The translations under genes were made by a program, and so were the position numbers. DNA of 64,000 nucleotides from Nitrobacter winogradskyi Nb-255 (lineage in GTDB: Bacteria > Pseudomonadota > Alphaproteobacteria > Rhizobiales > Xanthobacteraceae). How positions within the stretch are numbered: position 1 is the first letter of the stretch; each line of letters starts with the position of its first letter. Shown piece after piece: positions 54,965-63,875 of this stretch. The stretch is taken from NCBI RefSeq assembly GCF_000012725.1, contig NC_007406.1, forward strand, positions 648,001 to 712,000, given 5' to 3'. The notes under the pieces were generated by a model. That model worked only from the letters and a program-made list of their open reading frames with translations. It was not told the origin of the DNA and did no database searches.

Positions 54965-55471
54965 TTGCGCCGGTCCGTCGTCGAGAGTCCGTTGCGGTCC
55001 TTATACAGCGCAAACCTGTATAGGGCACATCTGCGCGTCGGCCTATCTGCGATCAAGCCTTTTGCCGCCATCGTGGCGGCGATTATGATCGGGGCGACGG
55101 CCGGAGGCTGCAGCGTGGCGCGGAATCATGCGGCTTTCGCGCAGATGGAGGATGGCGAGGCTACCGGATCGATCGCCGCGCGGGCACATGCAGGTCCGAC
55201 GGATACCGATCTCGCTTTCGCGCGCACGGCCGCCTCCGACGTGCTGACCAGAGGGAGCAAGGATGCGAGCCAGCCGTGGGAAAACCCCTCGACCGGCGCG
55301 CGGGGCTCGGTAACGCCGCTGGCGCAAGCCTATACCGCCGAGGGCCGCACCTGCCGGGATTTTTTGGCGAGTTACGTTAACGAAAAATCCGAAAGCTGGT
55401 TGCAGGGCGCGGCTTGCAAGGCCCGCGGCGGCCAGTGGGAAATCCGGTCCCTCAAACCCTTGCGAAGCTGA
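54965..55471 (+). CDS. RT0821/Lpp0805-type surface lipoprotein
   Basis: 168 residues if TTG 54965 is used; TTG 54992 is another choice and the start is unsure. A hydrophobic segment runs into a lipobox-like TAGGC (Cys at about residue 49). The C-terminal half has the family pattern of 17-kDa-antigen-like proteins: [20 protein letters not shown] and [12 protein letters not shown]. Probably anchored in the outer membrane; role unknown. It is divergent from pdxH with very little intergenic space. Confidence 0.78.
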   Translation: MRRSVVESPLRSLYSANLYRAHLRVGLSAIKPFAAIVAAIMIGATAGGCSVARNHAAFAQMEDGEATGSIAARAHAGPTDTDLAFARTAASDVLTRGSKDASQPWENPSTGARGSVTPLAQAYTAEGRTCRDFLASYVNEKSESWLQGAACKARGGQWEIRSLKPLRS

Positions 55472-55591
55472 CGCAGAATGTCCGCTGCGAATAGGCTGAC
55501 GACCTCGTTGCAAAAATGCCACGGATACCCCAAATGATGAGCGCGTGGGTCCGGGGGCCCATTGTCCAGATTCCTGAAGGAGACGTTAAGG

Positions 55592-56542
55592 ATGCGCGAC
55601 CCCTATGAGGTCCTGGGGGTGCAGCGGGGTGCCAGCGCCGCCGCCATCAAAAGTGCCTTTCGCAAGCTCGCGAAGAAGCACCATCCCGATGCCAACAAGA
55701 ACGATCCGAAGGCCGCCGAGCGGTTCGCGGAGTTGAATTCCGCCAACGAGATCCTGGGCGACGAGGTCAGACGCAAGCAGTTCGACCGCGGCGAGATCGA
55801 CGCGGACGGCAAGCCGCGGTTCCAGGGTTTCCCGGGCGGCGGCGGTCCGCGCGGCCAGCGGCCCGGCGGCGGCTTCGAGCAACACGGCTTCCGCGGCGGC
55901 GGCCCCGGTTTTGACGGCGGGTTTGAGGATATCCTCAACAGCATGTTCGGCGGCGCGCGGGGTGGACGCCGGCCCGGTGCGCAGCCGTTCGACTTCGAGT
56001 CCAGCACGTTCGGTACGCCTGATCTCGATCTCAACGTCGCCATGACGGTAACGCTCGAGGAGTCGCTCAAGGGTGGAGAAAAACGCATCCGCCTGCCCAG
56101 CGGCAAGGAACTCAATGTCAGGATTCCGCCCGGCGTCACGTCGGGCCAGCAGATCCGGCTGAGAGGACAGGGCGAAACCGTGCCGGGGCATCGTCCCGGC
56201 GATCTCCTGATTACGGTGACGGTTGCGCCGCATCCGTTCTTCAAGGTCGACGGCAGCGATCTGCGCGCCGAACTGCCGATCACGCTCTATGAGTCGGTGC
56301 TGGGCGGCAAGATACGGGTGCCGACGCTCGGCGGTGCGGTGGAACTGTCGATCCCGAAGAACACGTCGGGCGGCCGCACCTTCCGCCTCAAGGGCAAGGG
56401 TATCCCGAAGGGCGGGGTCACCGGCGATCTGTTCGTGACGACGCGGATCGTGCTGCCCGATGGCAATGATGCCGAGCTTGAAGCGCTGATGGAGAAGTGG
56501 CGTGACGCGCGCTCCTACAACCCCCGTGGCGATCTGGGTTAG
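55592..56542 (+). CDS. DnaJ-family chaperone without zinc domain (CbpA-like)
   Basis: 316 residues from ATG 55592, preceded by GGAGA and AAGG. J-domain at 1-65 with the HPD motif in KKHHPDANKN. A Gly/Phe-rich linker (about 75-140) is followed by a DnaJ C-terminal domain (LDLNVAMTVTLEESLKGGEK onward). The cysteine-rich zinc domain of DnaJ is absent, as in CbpA/DjlA-type co-chaperones. It stimulates DnaK. Confidence 0.9.
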   Translation: MRDPYEVLGVQRGASAAAIKSAFRKLAKKHHPDANKNDPKAAERFAELNSANEILGDEVRRKQFDRGEIDADGKPRFQGFPGGGGPRGQRPGGGFEQHGFRGGGPGFDGGFEDILNSMFGGARGGRRPGAQPFDFESSTFGTPDLDLNVAMTVTLEESLKGGEKRIRLPSGKELNVRIPPGVTSGQQIRLRGQGETVPGHRPGDLLITVTVAPHPFFKVDGSDLRAELPITLYESVLGGKIRVPTLGGAVELSIPKNTSGGRTFRLKGKGIPKGGVTGDLFVTTRIVLPDGNDAELEALMEKWRDARSYNPRGDLG

Positions 56543-56703
56543 CGCGCTCGCGCCGGCGAACCTTGATCGCGCGACGGGATGGCCGGGATGCCCATCCCGT
56601 TGTCGCGCAACCGGGCTTGAGGATGCACGGCGAACTTGGGGGCTTGTCCTCGGCTGGCCATGTTAGTCACGCCGATGGACAGCGGTTTTGACGCGAGCCG
56701 ATC

Positions 56704-56910
56704 TTACTGCAGTTGCCGGCGGCCTCCAGCGCGCTTTTCAGCGCGCTTGATCTCGTTTGAACCGATGACGGCCTGCATCTCCTCATAAAGCTCAAGTTTC
56801 GCCATTTCGAGAAGCAGTTTCACCAGGCCGAGATCGAGTTGCTGGGACATCTCCCAGGCGTCATCGATCAATTTTTCAACCGCTACATATCTTTCGAGAT
56901 GTATTAACAT
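56704..56910 (-). CDS. Small hypothetical protein
   Basis: 68 residues from ATG 56910: a mostly helical sequence with AVEKLIDDAWEMSQQLDLGL and LEMAKLELYEEMQAVIG, then a basic tail. The frame extends upstream to 57021 but that part reads into a repeat. No family is recognised. It lies downstream of luxI on the same strand, separated from it by a repeat. Confidence 0.5.
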   Translation of the reverse strand: MLIHLERYVAVEKLIDDAWEMSQQLDLGLVKLLLEMAKLELYEEMQAVIGSNEIKRAEKRAGGRRQLQ

Positions 56911-57006
56911 TGTCGTGCCGCTCCACGCGAGTATTGGCCATGAAAAGATGATTGCTGGTGATTGAAACCGCCGAACTTCTGGTACGAAACGGCCTGAATC
57001 TTTGGC

Positions 57007-57110
57007 TAGAGTCCGTTTCAACTGCGTTGAATCAGACTCGTCGCTATTTTTCGTTTGAGCATGATCTTCTCCGAAAACCGGTTTCCACTTTTCGGGATCA
57101 TGCTCTAGGC
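57007..57110. repeat. Dispersed repeat downstream of luxI
   Basis: Two hairpins: AGAGTCCGTTTCAACTGCG...AATCAGACTC (57009-57040) and GAGCATGATC...GATCATGCTC (57057-57105). The edge TAGAGC on the minus strand supplies the luxI stop (57105-57107). It may also end the luxI transcript. Confidence 0.75.
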
Positions 57111-57737
57111 ACGAAGCCGCTGGTCGGCTTCAGGCTGGGCGACAATGGCCGGGACGATATTGCCGCGCACTTCCTGAAGTTTTTTCAGCGTGCGTCGGTC
57201 GAATGCGGCGGTGACGGCAATGATCGAATCTTTGCCGATCTGCTGCGGCAATCCGAGGGGCGTCACGCGGAAGTTCAACTGCACCAGGCGAAGGAGCCAC
57301 AACGGATTCATCTCGATGATGATCTTCTGGACGCCGCTCGCCAGGCCCCATTCGACGATAGCGGACAAAAGCAGGTTGCCGACCGGGCTCAGAATGCGTC
57401 CGCGATCGCGATGTTGCCGCGTCACGCAGTAGCGAGTCCATTCCCAGATATGCGGTCCTACGGGGAAATCCCCTTCGCACAGGTGCGGAAGCACTTCCGT
57501 GAGAAGGTGCGGACGCATCGATGGTAACATTCGCTGATAGCCGAGAACGCGATCTTCTTCGATATAGAGCATGTGAAGCGCGCGCCCGTCGTCGAACTGG
57601 TCGATCTCCCGGCCGTCAGGTTTGCGCAGATCATCCCAGCCCATCTCGTCGACAAAAACATTGTGACGCAATCGATAAGCCTGCTCCATCTCGTACTGAT
57701 ATGAACCGATATTCTCAGCCGTTACGATGTGAATCAT
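57105..57737 (-). CDS. Acyl-homoserine-lactone synthase (LuxI family)
   Basis: 210 residues from ATG 57737 after GGAGAA. It joins an acyl chain from acyl-ACP to S-adenosylmethionine to make the signal. The invariant LuxI residues are present: R24, F28, W34, D46, D49, R69, E99 and R102 (WEWTRY). The acyl chain cannot be read from sequence; Nitrobacter is reported to make a C10-type signal. It lies 80 bases downstream of luxR on the same strand, with a lux-box-like palindrome between them. Confidence 0.93.
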   Translation of the reverse strand: MIHIVTAENIGSYQYEMEQAYRLRHNVFVDEMGWDDLRKPDGREIDQFDDGRALHMLYIEEDRVLGYQRMLPSMRPHLLTEVLPHLCEGDFPVGPHIWEWTRYCVTRQHRDRGRILSPVGNLLLSAIVEWGLASGVQKIIIEMNPLWLLRLVQLNFRVTPLGLPQQIGKDSIIAVTAAFDRRTLKKLQEVRGNIVPAIVAQPEADQRLRA

Positions 57738-57793
57738 TTCAAATTCTCCGCCTGTAACCCACGTCGAGTTAGGACGAAGGAGAGGCGGCGAAC

Positions 57794-57813
57794 AAGTACG
57801 CGAATCCGTACCT
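57794..57813. promoter_or_regulatory. Lux-box-like palindrome upstream of luxI
   Basis: AAGTACG-CGAATC-CGTACCT: seven-base inverted arms (one mismatch) with a six-base spacer, 20 bases long, the length of a lux box. It lies 57 bases before the luxI start and just after the luxR stop. Confidence 0.6.
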
Positions 57814-57817
57814 TGAC

Positions 57818-58543
57818 CTATCGGATAAGATTGTGTCTGAGCGCTACTGCGACGGTCTGGGTGCGGTTCGTCGCGTTGAGCTTGGCGCGAAGCTGGCGTG
57901 CGATCTTGTCGACCAGATGTTCTGAAACCTTCAGGATAACACTGATCTCCCAATCACTTTTCCCCTCCGCCATCCATTGCAGGATATCCATTTCCCGTGG
58001 CGTGAGGTTTACTGGAGCAGGTTTGTATTTTTGCCCGAGGGCGCGCGCGAACGCGTACATCGCGATCAGTTGAAGCTGGCCCCGGAGTATGGAAGGGACT
58101 TCGGCTCGCTCGCTTGCCAGGGAAAAGCCGGCGGTTTGACCGTTGAGGGTGATCATCGGAACGGTGAAACCGCACCCCAGATTGAACTCGCGTGCTTCCC
58201 CCATGACGCGTGTCGGCGCGGGCGTGTTTCGATAGGTTGGTTCGAGCTCGGACCATAAAAATGGCTCGGTGGAGGTATTGACCCTCTGTATGGTAGGGTC
58301 ATCGAACAGGTAACCTTTCGTGAAATAGCGCTCGCTCCACGCCTTCGGCCACCGATGCAGGACGACATTCGAGATCTGCTGCTCTGCGGTCATCCCTGGA
58401 ATAGGAATGATTCCCGCAAGCACGTGAGAAAAGCCAAGCGGTCGCGCGACATCGACAACGGCATCGGCGATCTCCGCCGGGGTCGAGGCCTTGTCGACCC
58501 TTGCGATGAAAGTCAGGGTGTCGTCCAGCGTCCGTCGCGACAT
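57818..58543 (-). CDS. LuxR-family quorum-sensing regulator
   Basis: 241 residues from ATG 58543 (ATG 58570 is an alternative), preceded by AGGGGG. The autoinducer-binding residues known from TraR are all in place: W69, Y73, D82, P83 and W97. The C-terminal LuxR HTH (LTPREMDILQWMAEGKSDWEI, about 180-200) reads SEHLVDKIARQLRAKL in its recognition helix. It senses the acyl-HSL made by the next gene and probably binds the palindrome at 57794. Confidence 0.93.
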   Translation of the reverse strand: MSRRTLDDTLTFIARVDKASTPAEIADAVVDVARPLGFSHVLAGIIPIPGMTAEQQISNVVLHRWPKAWSERYFTKGYLFDDPTIQRVNTSTEPFLWSELEPTYRNTPAPTRVMGEAREFNLGCGFTVPMITLNGQTAGFSLASERAEVPSILRGQLQLIAMYAFARALGQKYKPAPVNLTPREMDILQWMAEGKSDWEISVILKVSEHLVDKIARQLRAKLNATNRTQTVAVALRHNLIR

Positions 58544-59140
58544 TGTAACCCCCTGCTGTACTGCCTGCATGGCAACTCGGCGATTTCCTAAGAAAATTCT
58601 AGATGGTTCATCAGCTTGGCGATCCGTTCGCCTCGACCTAGTCCACACCCGCGGTTCTGATTTCGCAACGCGGCAAAATGCTCAGATTTCTCAATCGTGT
58701 GGTCCGACCATAGTAGGATGAAACGATGTTTGAGCCAGTCCGTAGTTCCACTATTCAGTCGGGAAAAGGGATCAGGGCGCTATTGAAGCCCTTTTTGGCG
58801 AAGTTTTCGAGACTCTAGAATGTCGCCATTCATTTTAGTATGGGAAGTCACGAATGGGTAGGGATATCGTGGCGGACCGACGATCCCGAAACGCGCGCTG
58901 CGAAGCGAGGTCAGCCGCCCCGCGGGTCGCGGGCTGAGTGATCGGCGGGTGGGCGGTCCAACGCTCGCTGTATTTCCTTGAACCGAATAGTGTATATGTC
59001 GGTCATCTTGTCTGCCCATCAACCATCGCCGTCATGTCCAGCCTGGCGTCGCAGGTGTTCCCGGCCTCTCAGCATTGCAAGGCGAGAAGTTGGAATGACC
59101 TCATCGATTCCAGCCGGTCATCGGTCCGGCCGCCCTTGAT
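58544..59140. other. Long non-coding region upstream of luxR
   Basis: 597 bases without a supported gene, divergent between luxR and the histidine phosphatase. AGGGC and GCCCT (58774-58792) form a small hairpin followed by five T on the plus strand. No IS ends, inverted repeats or tRNA are seen. Confidence 0.5.
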
Positions 59141-59734
59141 ATGCCCACCATCTATTACGTCCGTCACGGCAAGACCGAATGGAACGCCCTTGGCCGTTTT
59201 CAGGGCTTGCAGGACATTCCGCTCAATGATCTCGGCCGCGCCGAGGCGGTGAAGGCGGGGGACATTCTTCGCAAACTGCTCGCGCGCGAGGGACGCGATC
59301 CCTTTGGGCTGGGCTTTGTCACGAGCCCGCTTATCCGTGCGCGCGGGACCATGGAATTGATGCGCGGCGCACTGGATTTGTCGCCTCATGACTATTCGGT
59401 CGATGACCGGTTGCGCGAAGTCGGCTACGGGCATTGGGAAGGTCTGACCCTAGCGGAGATGAAGGCCGCCAATCCCGATGTCTTTGCCGCGCGTGAGGCT
59501 GACAAGTGGAGCGTGGCGCCGCCTGGCGGGGAAAGCTACGCCTCGGCCACCGCCCGGCTGCGCGACTGGTATCGCTCGCTGAGAACCTCCACCGTCGCGG
59601 TCGCGCATAGCGGGACGGCGCGGGCGCTGATGGCCGTGCTCGGCCTTCAGACCGCGCAGGCGGCCGCCAGCCTGCGCATCGAGCAGGGGGCGGTGTATGT
59701 GCTTGGCGAGGGGGAGATGATCAAGCATGGTTAA
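59141..59734 (+). CDS. Histidine phosphatase (phosphoglycerate mutase-like)
   Basis: 197 residues, with the phospho-histidine block YYVRHGKTEWNALGRFQG near residue 6, an Arg in SPLIRARGT, a Glu in LREVGYGHWEG and a second His in VAVAHSGTARA. These four make the active site of the RHG family. Substrate unknown (sugar phosphates or alpha-ribazole phosphate are possible). It is followed by aroC after 141 bases. Confidence 0.88.
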   Translation: MPTIYYVRHGKTEWNALGRFQGLQDIPLNDLGRAEAVKAGDILRKLLAREGRDPFGLGFVTSPLIRARGTMELMRGALDLSPHDYSVDDRLREVGYGHWEGLTLAEMKAANPDVFAAREADKWSVAPPGGESYASATARLRDWYRSLRTSTVAVAHSGTARALMAVLGLQTAQAAASLRIEQGAVYVLGEGEMIKHG

Positions 59735-59875
59735 GCAGGAGCAGAAGCAGCGCTCCTGCTCCCGGCCGCTCCGTGCTTCCGGGGAGGATAGCGGCAAGCT
59801 CGACGCCAGCGCGAATGTTGCGATTCTCGCAACATGCCGCTACGAGAAGTAGCGATTTCGCGCTTCGGATTGTTG

Positions 59876-60982
59876 ATGTCCCACAATACCTTCGGTCACC
59901 TGTTCCGTGTCACGACCTTTGGCGAGAGCCACGGGGTCGCGATCGGCTGCGTGGTCGATGGTTGTCCCCCGATGCTGCCGCTCACGGCCGAGGAAATCCA
60001 GCGCGATCTCGATCGCCGCCGTCCCGGCCAATCGCGGTTCACCACGCAGCGGCAGGAGCCGGATGCGGTGAAGATCCTGTCCGGGGTCATGCCGCACCCC
60101 GGCACAGGCGAGCAGGTGACAACGGGTGCGCCGATCGGGCTTCTGATCGAGAATACCGATCAGCGATCGAAGGACTACTCCGACATCAAGGACAAGTTTC
60201 GCCCCGGTCATGCCGACTTCACCTATGAGGCGAAATACGGCATCCGAGACTATCGCGGGGGCGGGCGCTCCTCGGCGCGCGAGACCGCGATGCGGGTCGC
60301 CGCCGGCGCCATCGCGCGCAAGGTTGTCTCCGGCATGAGGGTGCGTGGCGCTCTGGTTCAGATGGGGCCGCACAAGATCGATCGGGACAAATGGGATTGG
60401 GACGAGATCGCGAGGAATCCGTTCTTCTGTCCCGACAAGGACAAGGCTGCGTTCTTCGAGAGCTATCTTGACGGCATCCGCAAAAGCGGCTCCTCGATCG
60501 GCGCCGTGATCGAGGTGGTGGCCGATGGGGTGCCCGCAGGACTTGGCGCGCCGATCTATGCCAAGCTCGACGGCGACCTGGCCGCGGCGCTGATGAGCAT
60601 CAATGCGGTCAAGGGCGTGGAGATCGGCGCCGGCTTCGGAGCCGCCGCGTTGACCGGGGAGGAGAACGCCGACGAGATGCGCAGTTCTTCGTCCGATATG
60701 GGCAACCACGGCCCGGTGTTCACCTCCAACCATGCCGGCGGCATTCTCGGCGGCATATCCACCGGTCAGCCCATCGTGGCGCGGTTCGCGGTGAAGCCGA
60801 CGTCGTCGATCCTGTCGCCGCGCAAGACCGTCGATCGCAACGGAGCCGAAACAGACATCTTCACCAGGGGCCGTCACGATCCCTGCGTCGGCATCCGGGC
60901 GGTGCCGGTGGGAGAGGCCATGGTTGCCTGCGTTCTGGCGGATCATGTCCTGCGACATCGAGGGCAGGTCGGCGCGAGTTAG
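59876..60982 (+). CDS. aroC: Chorismate synthase
   Basis: 368 residues from ATG 59876 (upstream ATG 59834 gives 14 non-family residues). FMN-dependent elimination of phosphate from EPSP to make chorismate, the substrate of the chorismate mutase at 10922. Signatures: [15 protein letters not shown] near residue 16, [20 protein letters not shown] near 125 and [17 protein letters not shown] near the end. The TAG stop lies at the edge of a repeat (TAGAGCC). Confidence 0.95.
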   Translation: MSHNTFGHLFRVTTFGESHGVAIGCVVDGCPPMLPLTAEEIQRDLDRRRPGQSRFTTQRQEPDAVKILSGVMPHPGTGEQVTTGAPIGLLIENTDQRSKDYSDIKDKFRPGHADFTYEAKYGIRDYRGGGRSSARETAMRVAAGAIARKVVSGMRVRGALVQMGPHKIDRDKWDWDEIARNPFFCPDKDKAAFFESYLDGIRKSGSSIGAVIEVVADGVPAGLGAPIYAKLDGDLAAALMSINAVKGVEIGAGFGAAALTGEENADEMRSSSSDMGNHGPVFTSNHAGGILGGISTGQPIVARFAVKPTSSILSPRKTVDRNGAETDIFTRGRHDPCVGIRAVPVGEAMVACVLADHVLRHRGQVGAS

Positions 60983-61087
60983 AGCCTTTCCGCTTCTGAT
61001 GGAATCAGAAGCGGGGCTCTATGATTTTGTTTTGACGCGTTTTCTTCACGCGAACCGGTGTCCACTTCGCTCGAAAAACGCTATAAG
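60980..61087. repeat. Dispersed repeat after aroC, with terminator-like hairpin
   Basis: TAGAGCC...CCGCTTCTGAT-GGA-ATCAGAAGCGG...GGCTCTA forms a long hairpin (60980-61021) followed by TGATTTTGTTTT, a likely aroC terminator. The second half has TTTTGACGCGTTTTCTTCAC, GCGAACCGGTGTCCACTTCG and CTCGAAAAACGCTATAA. Confidence 0.8.
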
Positions 61088-61094
61088 TCTCTGA

Positions 61095-61400
61095 TTACTC
61101 TTCGGGCTCGGTGGTGAACAGCAGCGGAAAGCCCATGCTGCGCCCGGCATCGGTGGCGCGGGTTGCCTTGGTCTCCGCGATGTCCCTGGCGAACACGCCC
61201 ACCACGCAGGAGCCGAGCCGGTCAGCGGTGATCATCACCTTATGCGCCTGGCCATCCGTCATGTTGAATTCGGCCATCAACACCGCCACCACGAATTCGC
61301 GCGGCGTGAAGTCGTCATTGTGGAGGATGACCTTGTACAGGCGCGGCCGTTCGATTTTGGTTTCGGCCTTTATTCGCGGCTTGATGGCGATATCGCTCAT
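61095..61400 (-). CDS. clpS: ATP-dependent Clp protease adaptor ClpS
   Basis: 101 residues. It delivers N-degron substrates to ClpAP. Family blocks: YKVILHNDDFTPREFVV (N-degron pocket), MTDGQAHKVMITAD and GSCVVGVFARDIAETKA. The C-terminus MGFPLLFTTEPEE is that of alphaproteobacterial ClpS2-type proteins. No clpA gene is adjacent; repeats lie on both sides. Confidence 0.94.
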   Translation of the reverse strand: MSDIAIKPRIKAETKIERPRLYKVILHNDDFTPREFVVAVLMAEFNMTDGQAHKVMITADRLGSCVVGVFARDIAETKATRATDAGRSMGFPLLFTTEPEE

Positions 61401-61412
61401 GTCGGCTGCCCT

Positions 61413-61515
61413 TGGAGCATGCTTCTGATTGAGTCATTTGACGCGTTTTCCCCGCGAACCGGTGGTCATCTCCGGGGTAAACCCCGCGGACATGCTTCTC
61501 GGGAGCGCTATGGGT
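61413..61515. repeat. Dispersed repeat upstream of clpS
   Basis: GGAGCATGCTTCTGATTGAG, TTGACGCGTTTTCCCCGCG, the hairpin TCCGGGGTAAACCCCGCGGA and GGGAGCGCTATG. A diverged copy of the family at 60980 and 63564. Confidence 0.6.
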
Positions 61516-61530
61516 TTTCACGGCTGAAGC

Positions 61531-62799
61531 TTAACGCCGGCGCACGAATTTCGCGACCAGTTCGACATGCGCCGAATGCCGGAATTGGTCGACCGGCGTC
61601 ACGGCCTCCAGGCTGTAGCCGCCGTCGACGAGAATGCGCGCGTCGCGCGCAAACGTCGCCGCGCTGCACGACACCGCGACAATGACGGGAATCCTGCCGG
61701 CGGCGAGTTGTTTGCTTTGCGCCTCCGCGCCCTGTCGCGGCGGATCGAATATGGCGGCGTCGATGTCGCGCAACTCCTGCGCCATCAGCGGACGGCGGAA
61801 CAGGTCGCGGGACTCCGCCTTGATCGGCTTCAGTCGGGAGGCGGTGTCCGCGGCCTTTTGCAGCGCCGTCACCGCCGCCGCATTACTGTCGAAGGCCGCG
61901 ACCGGCGCCCGCATCGCGAGCCGCAACGCGAACGGGCCGACTCCGCAGAACAGATCGACGATGCGCCTGGCCTTGCCGCAATGCACGGCGACCAGCGCCG
62001 CCAGCGCTTCCTCGCCTGCCACGGTCGCTTGCAGGAACGAACCCGGCGGCAGGACAAGCCGGGCCGCGCCGATCTCGATCATGGGAGCCGCGCGCATCAG
62101 CACCAGTTCGCCGTGGCGGGTCAGCCGCGCCAGCCGATGCGCCTCCGCGAGGCGCGAGAGTGTCGCGATCAACGCAGGCGGCAGTTGCCCGGAACTGCGA
62201 ACGTCGACATCGAGGCCATTGCGGGTCGCGGTCATCTGGATATCGAGCGGCTTGTTCGCAGGCTTCAGCGCCACCGCCAGTTCACGCGCGGCGTCAATCG
62301 CGCCGTGAAGGGCGGGGTCGAGCACCGGGCAGGCGTCGATCGGCACGATGGCATGGCTGTTCGGCGCGGCGAAGCCCACGCGCAGCTTGCCGCCGTCGCT
62401 CCGGGCATGGAGGGTGATCCGCCTGCGGCCGGCGCCGTGAGCGTCGATAAGTTCGTCCACGTCACAATCGATGCGGGCCTGCGCCAGCGTGTCGATCACG
62501 ATCCGCCGCTTCCAGGCGCGGTAGGCCTCCGGCCGCCAGTGCTGGATCGCACAGCCTCCGCATGCGCCGAAGTGAGAACAGAACGGAGCGATTCGGTCCG
62601 GGCTCGCTGCCTCGATGCGGAGGAGGCGCGCGCGGCCGGCGTGGCCGTCGAACGGTTCGATCTCTACGGTTTCTCCGCCCAGTGCGTAGGGGACATGGAC
62701 GTTGCCGCTATCGGTCAGGGCGACGCCATCGCCGCGATGGCCGACGTGATCGATGGTCAGGCGCTTCGTGCCGCCGGTCTGGAGTCTGGGTTCAGCCAC
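61531..62799 (-). CDS. RNA m5U methyltransferase, RumA/TrmA family
   Basis: 422 residues. A TRAM-like N-terminal region is followed by the iron-sulfur cysteines [15 protein letters not shown] (about 93-107), a SAM domain with [16 protein letters not shown] near 285, [11 protein letters not shown] and the catalytic Cys in [18 protein letters not shown] near 380. It probably methylates U1939 (RlmD-type) of 23S rRNA, but TrmA-like tRNA activity cannot be excluded by eye. The start overlaps the tlyA stop by 8 bases. Confidence 0.9.
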   Translation of the reverse strand: MAEPRLQTGGTKRLTIDHVGHRGDGVALTDSGNVHVPYALGGETVEIEPFDGHAGRARLLRIEAASPDRIAPFCSHFGACGGCAIQHWRPEAYRAWKRRIVIDTLAQARIDCDVDELIDAHGAGRRRITLHARSDGGKLRVGFAAPNSHAIVPIDACPVLDPALHGAIDAARELAVALKPANKPLDIQMTATRNGLDVDVRSSGQLPPALIATLSRLAEAHRLARLTRHGELVLMRAAPMIEIGAARLVLPPGSFLQATVAGEEALAALVAVHCGKARRIVDLFCGVGPFALRLAMRAPVAAFDSNAAAVTALQKAADTASRLKPIKAESRDLFRRPLMAQELRDIDAAIFDPPRQGAEAQSKQLAAGRIPVIVAVSCSAATFARDARILVDGGYSLEAVTPVDQFRHSAHVELVAKFVRRR

Positions 62800-63547
62800 G
62801 GCGGGCGCCGAGGAAGAATTCGATGTTGCCGTCGCCGCCCCGGATCGGGGACGGGAAAATCTCGATATGGCTGCACCCCAGGGTCGACGCGAAGGCGGCG
62901 ATATCGTCGCACACCGCCCGGTGCACCGCCGCGTCGCGGACGATGCCTTTCCTGATCGCGGCGCGCGGCGCCTCGAATTGCGGTTTGATCAACGCCAGCA
63001 GGTGCATCTGCGCCGCCGCCAGCGCCAGCGCCGCCGGCAGGATGGCTTTCAGCGAAATGAAGCTTGCATCCATCACCACCACGTTCGGCCGCTGCGGCAG
63101 CCGTTTACCTTCCAGCGAGCGGATATCGGTGGACTCCATCGATACCACCCGGGGATCGCCGCGCAGGCTCGGATGCAGTTGATCGTGGCCGACATCGACG
63201 GCGAACACCAGCGCCGCACCCTCGCTCAACAGCACTTCGGTGAAGCCACCGGTCGAAGCGCCGACATCAAGGCAGACATGGTCCTCGATTTCGACCGGAT
63301 ACGCCGCGAGCGCGCCGGCGAGTTTCACGCCGCCGCGCGATACGTAGGGGTGCGCGGGTTGCGCCTCGATCGCGGCGCTGACGTCAACCGCCTCGGAAAC
63401 CTTCGTCACCGGCTTTCCGTCGGCGGTCACGAACCCGGCCTCGATCGCGGCTTGAGCCCGCGCCCTGCTCTCGAACAGGCCACGCTCGACCAGCAGGACG
63501 TCGGCGCGCTTGCGGGCGCGGGGTTCGCTCTTTTCGCGGTTCGCCAT
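62792..63547 (-). CDS. tlyA: TlyA-family rRNA 2'-O-methyltransferase
   Basis: 251 residues. N-terminal S4 RNA-binding domain ([19 protein letters not shown] near 14-32) and an FtsJ-like SAM domain ([18 protein letters not shown] near 93; [15 protein letters not shown]). The conserved Lys/Asp/Lys tetrad region includes [15 protein letters not shown]. TlyA methylates 16S and/or 23S rRNA at C1409/C1920. In alphaproteobacteria it commonly follows dxs, as here. It overlaps the next gene by 8 bases. Confidence 0.93.
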   Translation of the reverse strand: MANREKSEPRARKRADVLLVERGLFESRARAQAAIEAGFVTADGKPVTKVSEAVDVSAAIEAQPAHPYVSRGGVKLAGALAAYPVEIEDHVCLDVGASTGGFTEVLLSEGAALVFAVDVGHDQLHPSLRGDPRVVSMESTDIRSLEGKRLPQRPNVVVMDASFISLKAILPAALALAAAQMHLLALIKPQFEAPRAAIRKGIVRDAAVHRAVCDDIAAFASTLGCSHIEIFPSPIRGGDGNIEFFLGARRG

Positions 63548-63563
63548 GGTGATCTCAAACCCT

Positions 63564-63692
63564 AGAGTTTCGCTTCTGATTGAATCAGAAACGAAACTCC
63601 AGATTAGTGTTCTGACGCGTTTTCTTCACGCGGACCGGTGTCCATCCTCGGGTCAAGCCCGAGGACATGTTTCGCTCGAAAACGCTATAAGG
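63564..63692. repeat. Dispersed repeat between dxs and tlyA
   Basis: A head hairpin TAGAGTTTCGCTTCTGATTG/AATCAGAAACGAAACTC (63564-63599), then TGACGCGTTTTCTTCACGCG, GACCGGTGTCCATCCTCGG and CCCGAGGACATGTTTCGCTC, ending AAAACGCTATAAGG. Confidence 0.8.
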
Positions 63693-63875
63693 CCGGCCGG
63701 AAACCGCTCCGATGCGCGCCGATGATGTAGCCAGCCTTCATCGCGAAGAGTGCTTGCGACGAAGCTATTCGGTCGGGTTTTCACCGGCCGCGCCGGATTG
63801 CCTGGCTCGGCGTAAACTCGGCAAGCGCCAATTTTATCGCGCGCTTGCAATGACGGCGAGCGTATCAGGTGGTGC
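63693..63875. other. Rest of the dxs-tlyA gap
   Basis: 183 bases with no gene that I can support. Together with the repeat, it separates tlyA from dxs by 328 bases, so tlyA may have its own promoter here. Confidence 0.45.

Noticed and set aside
58780-59022. 80-codon minus-strand frame between luxR and the histidine phosphatase
   Set aside because: No ribosome site or domain, composition of a shadow frame.
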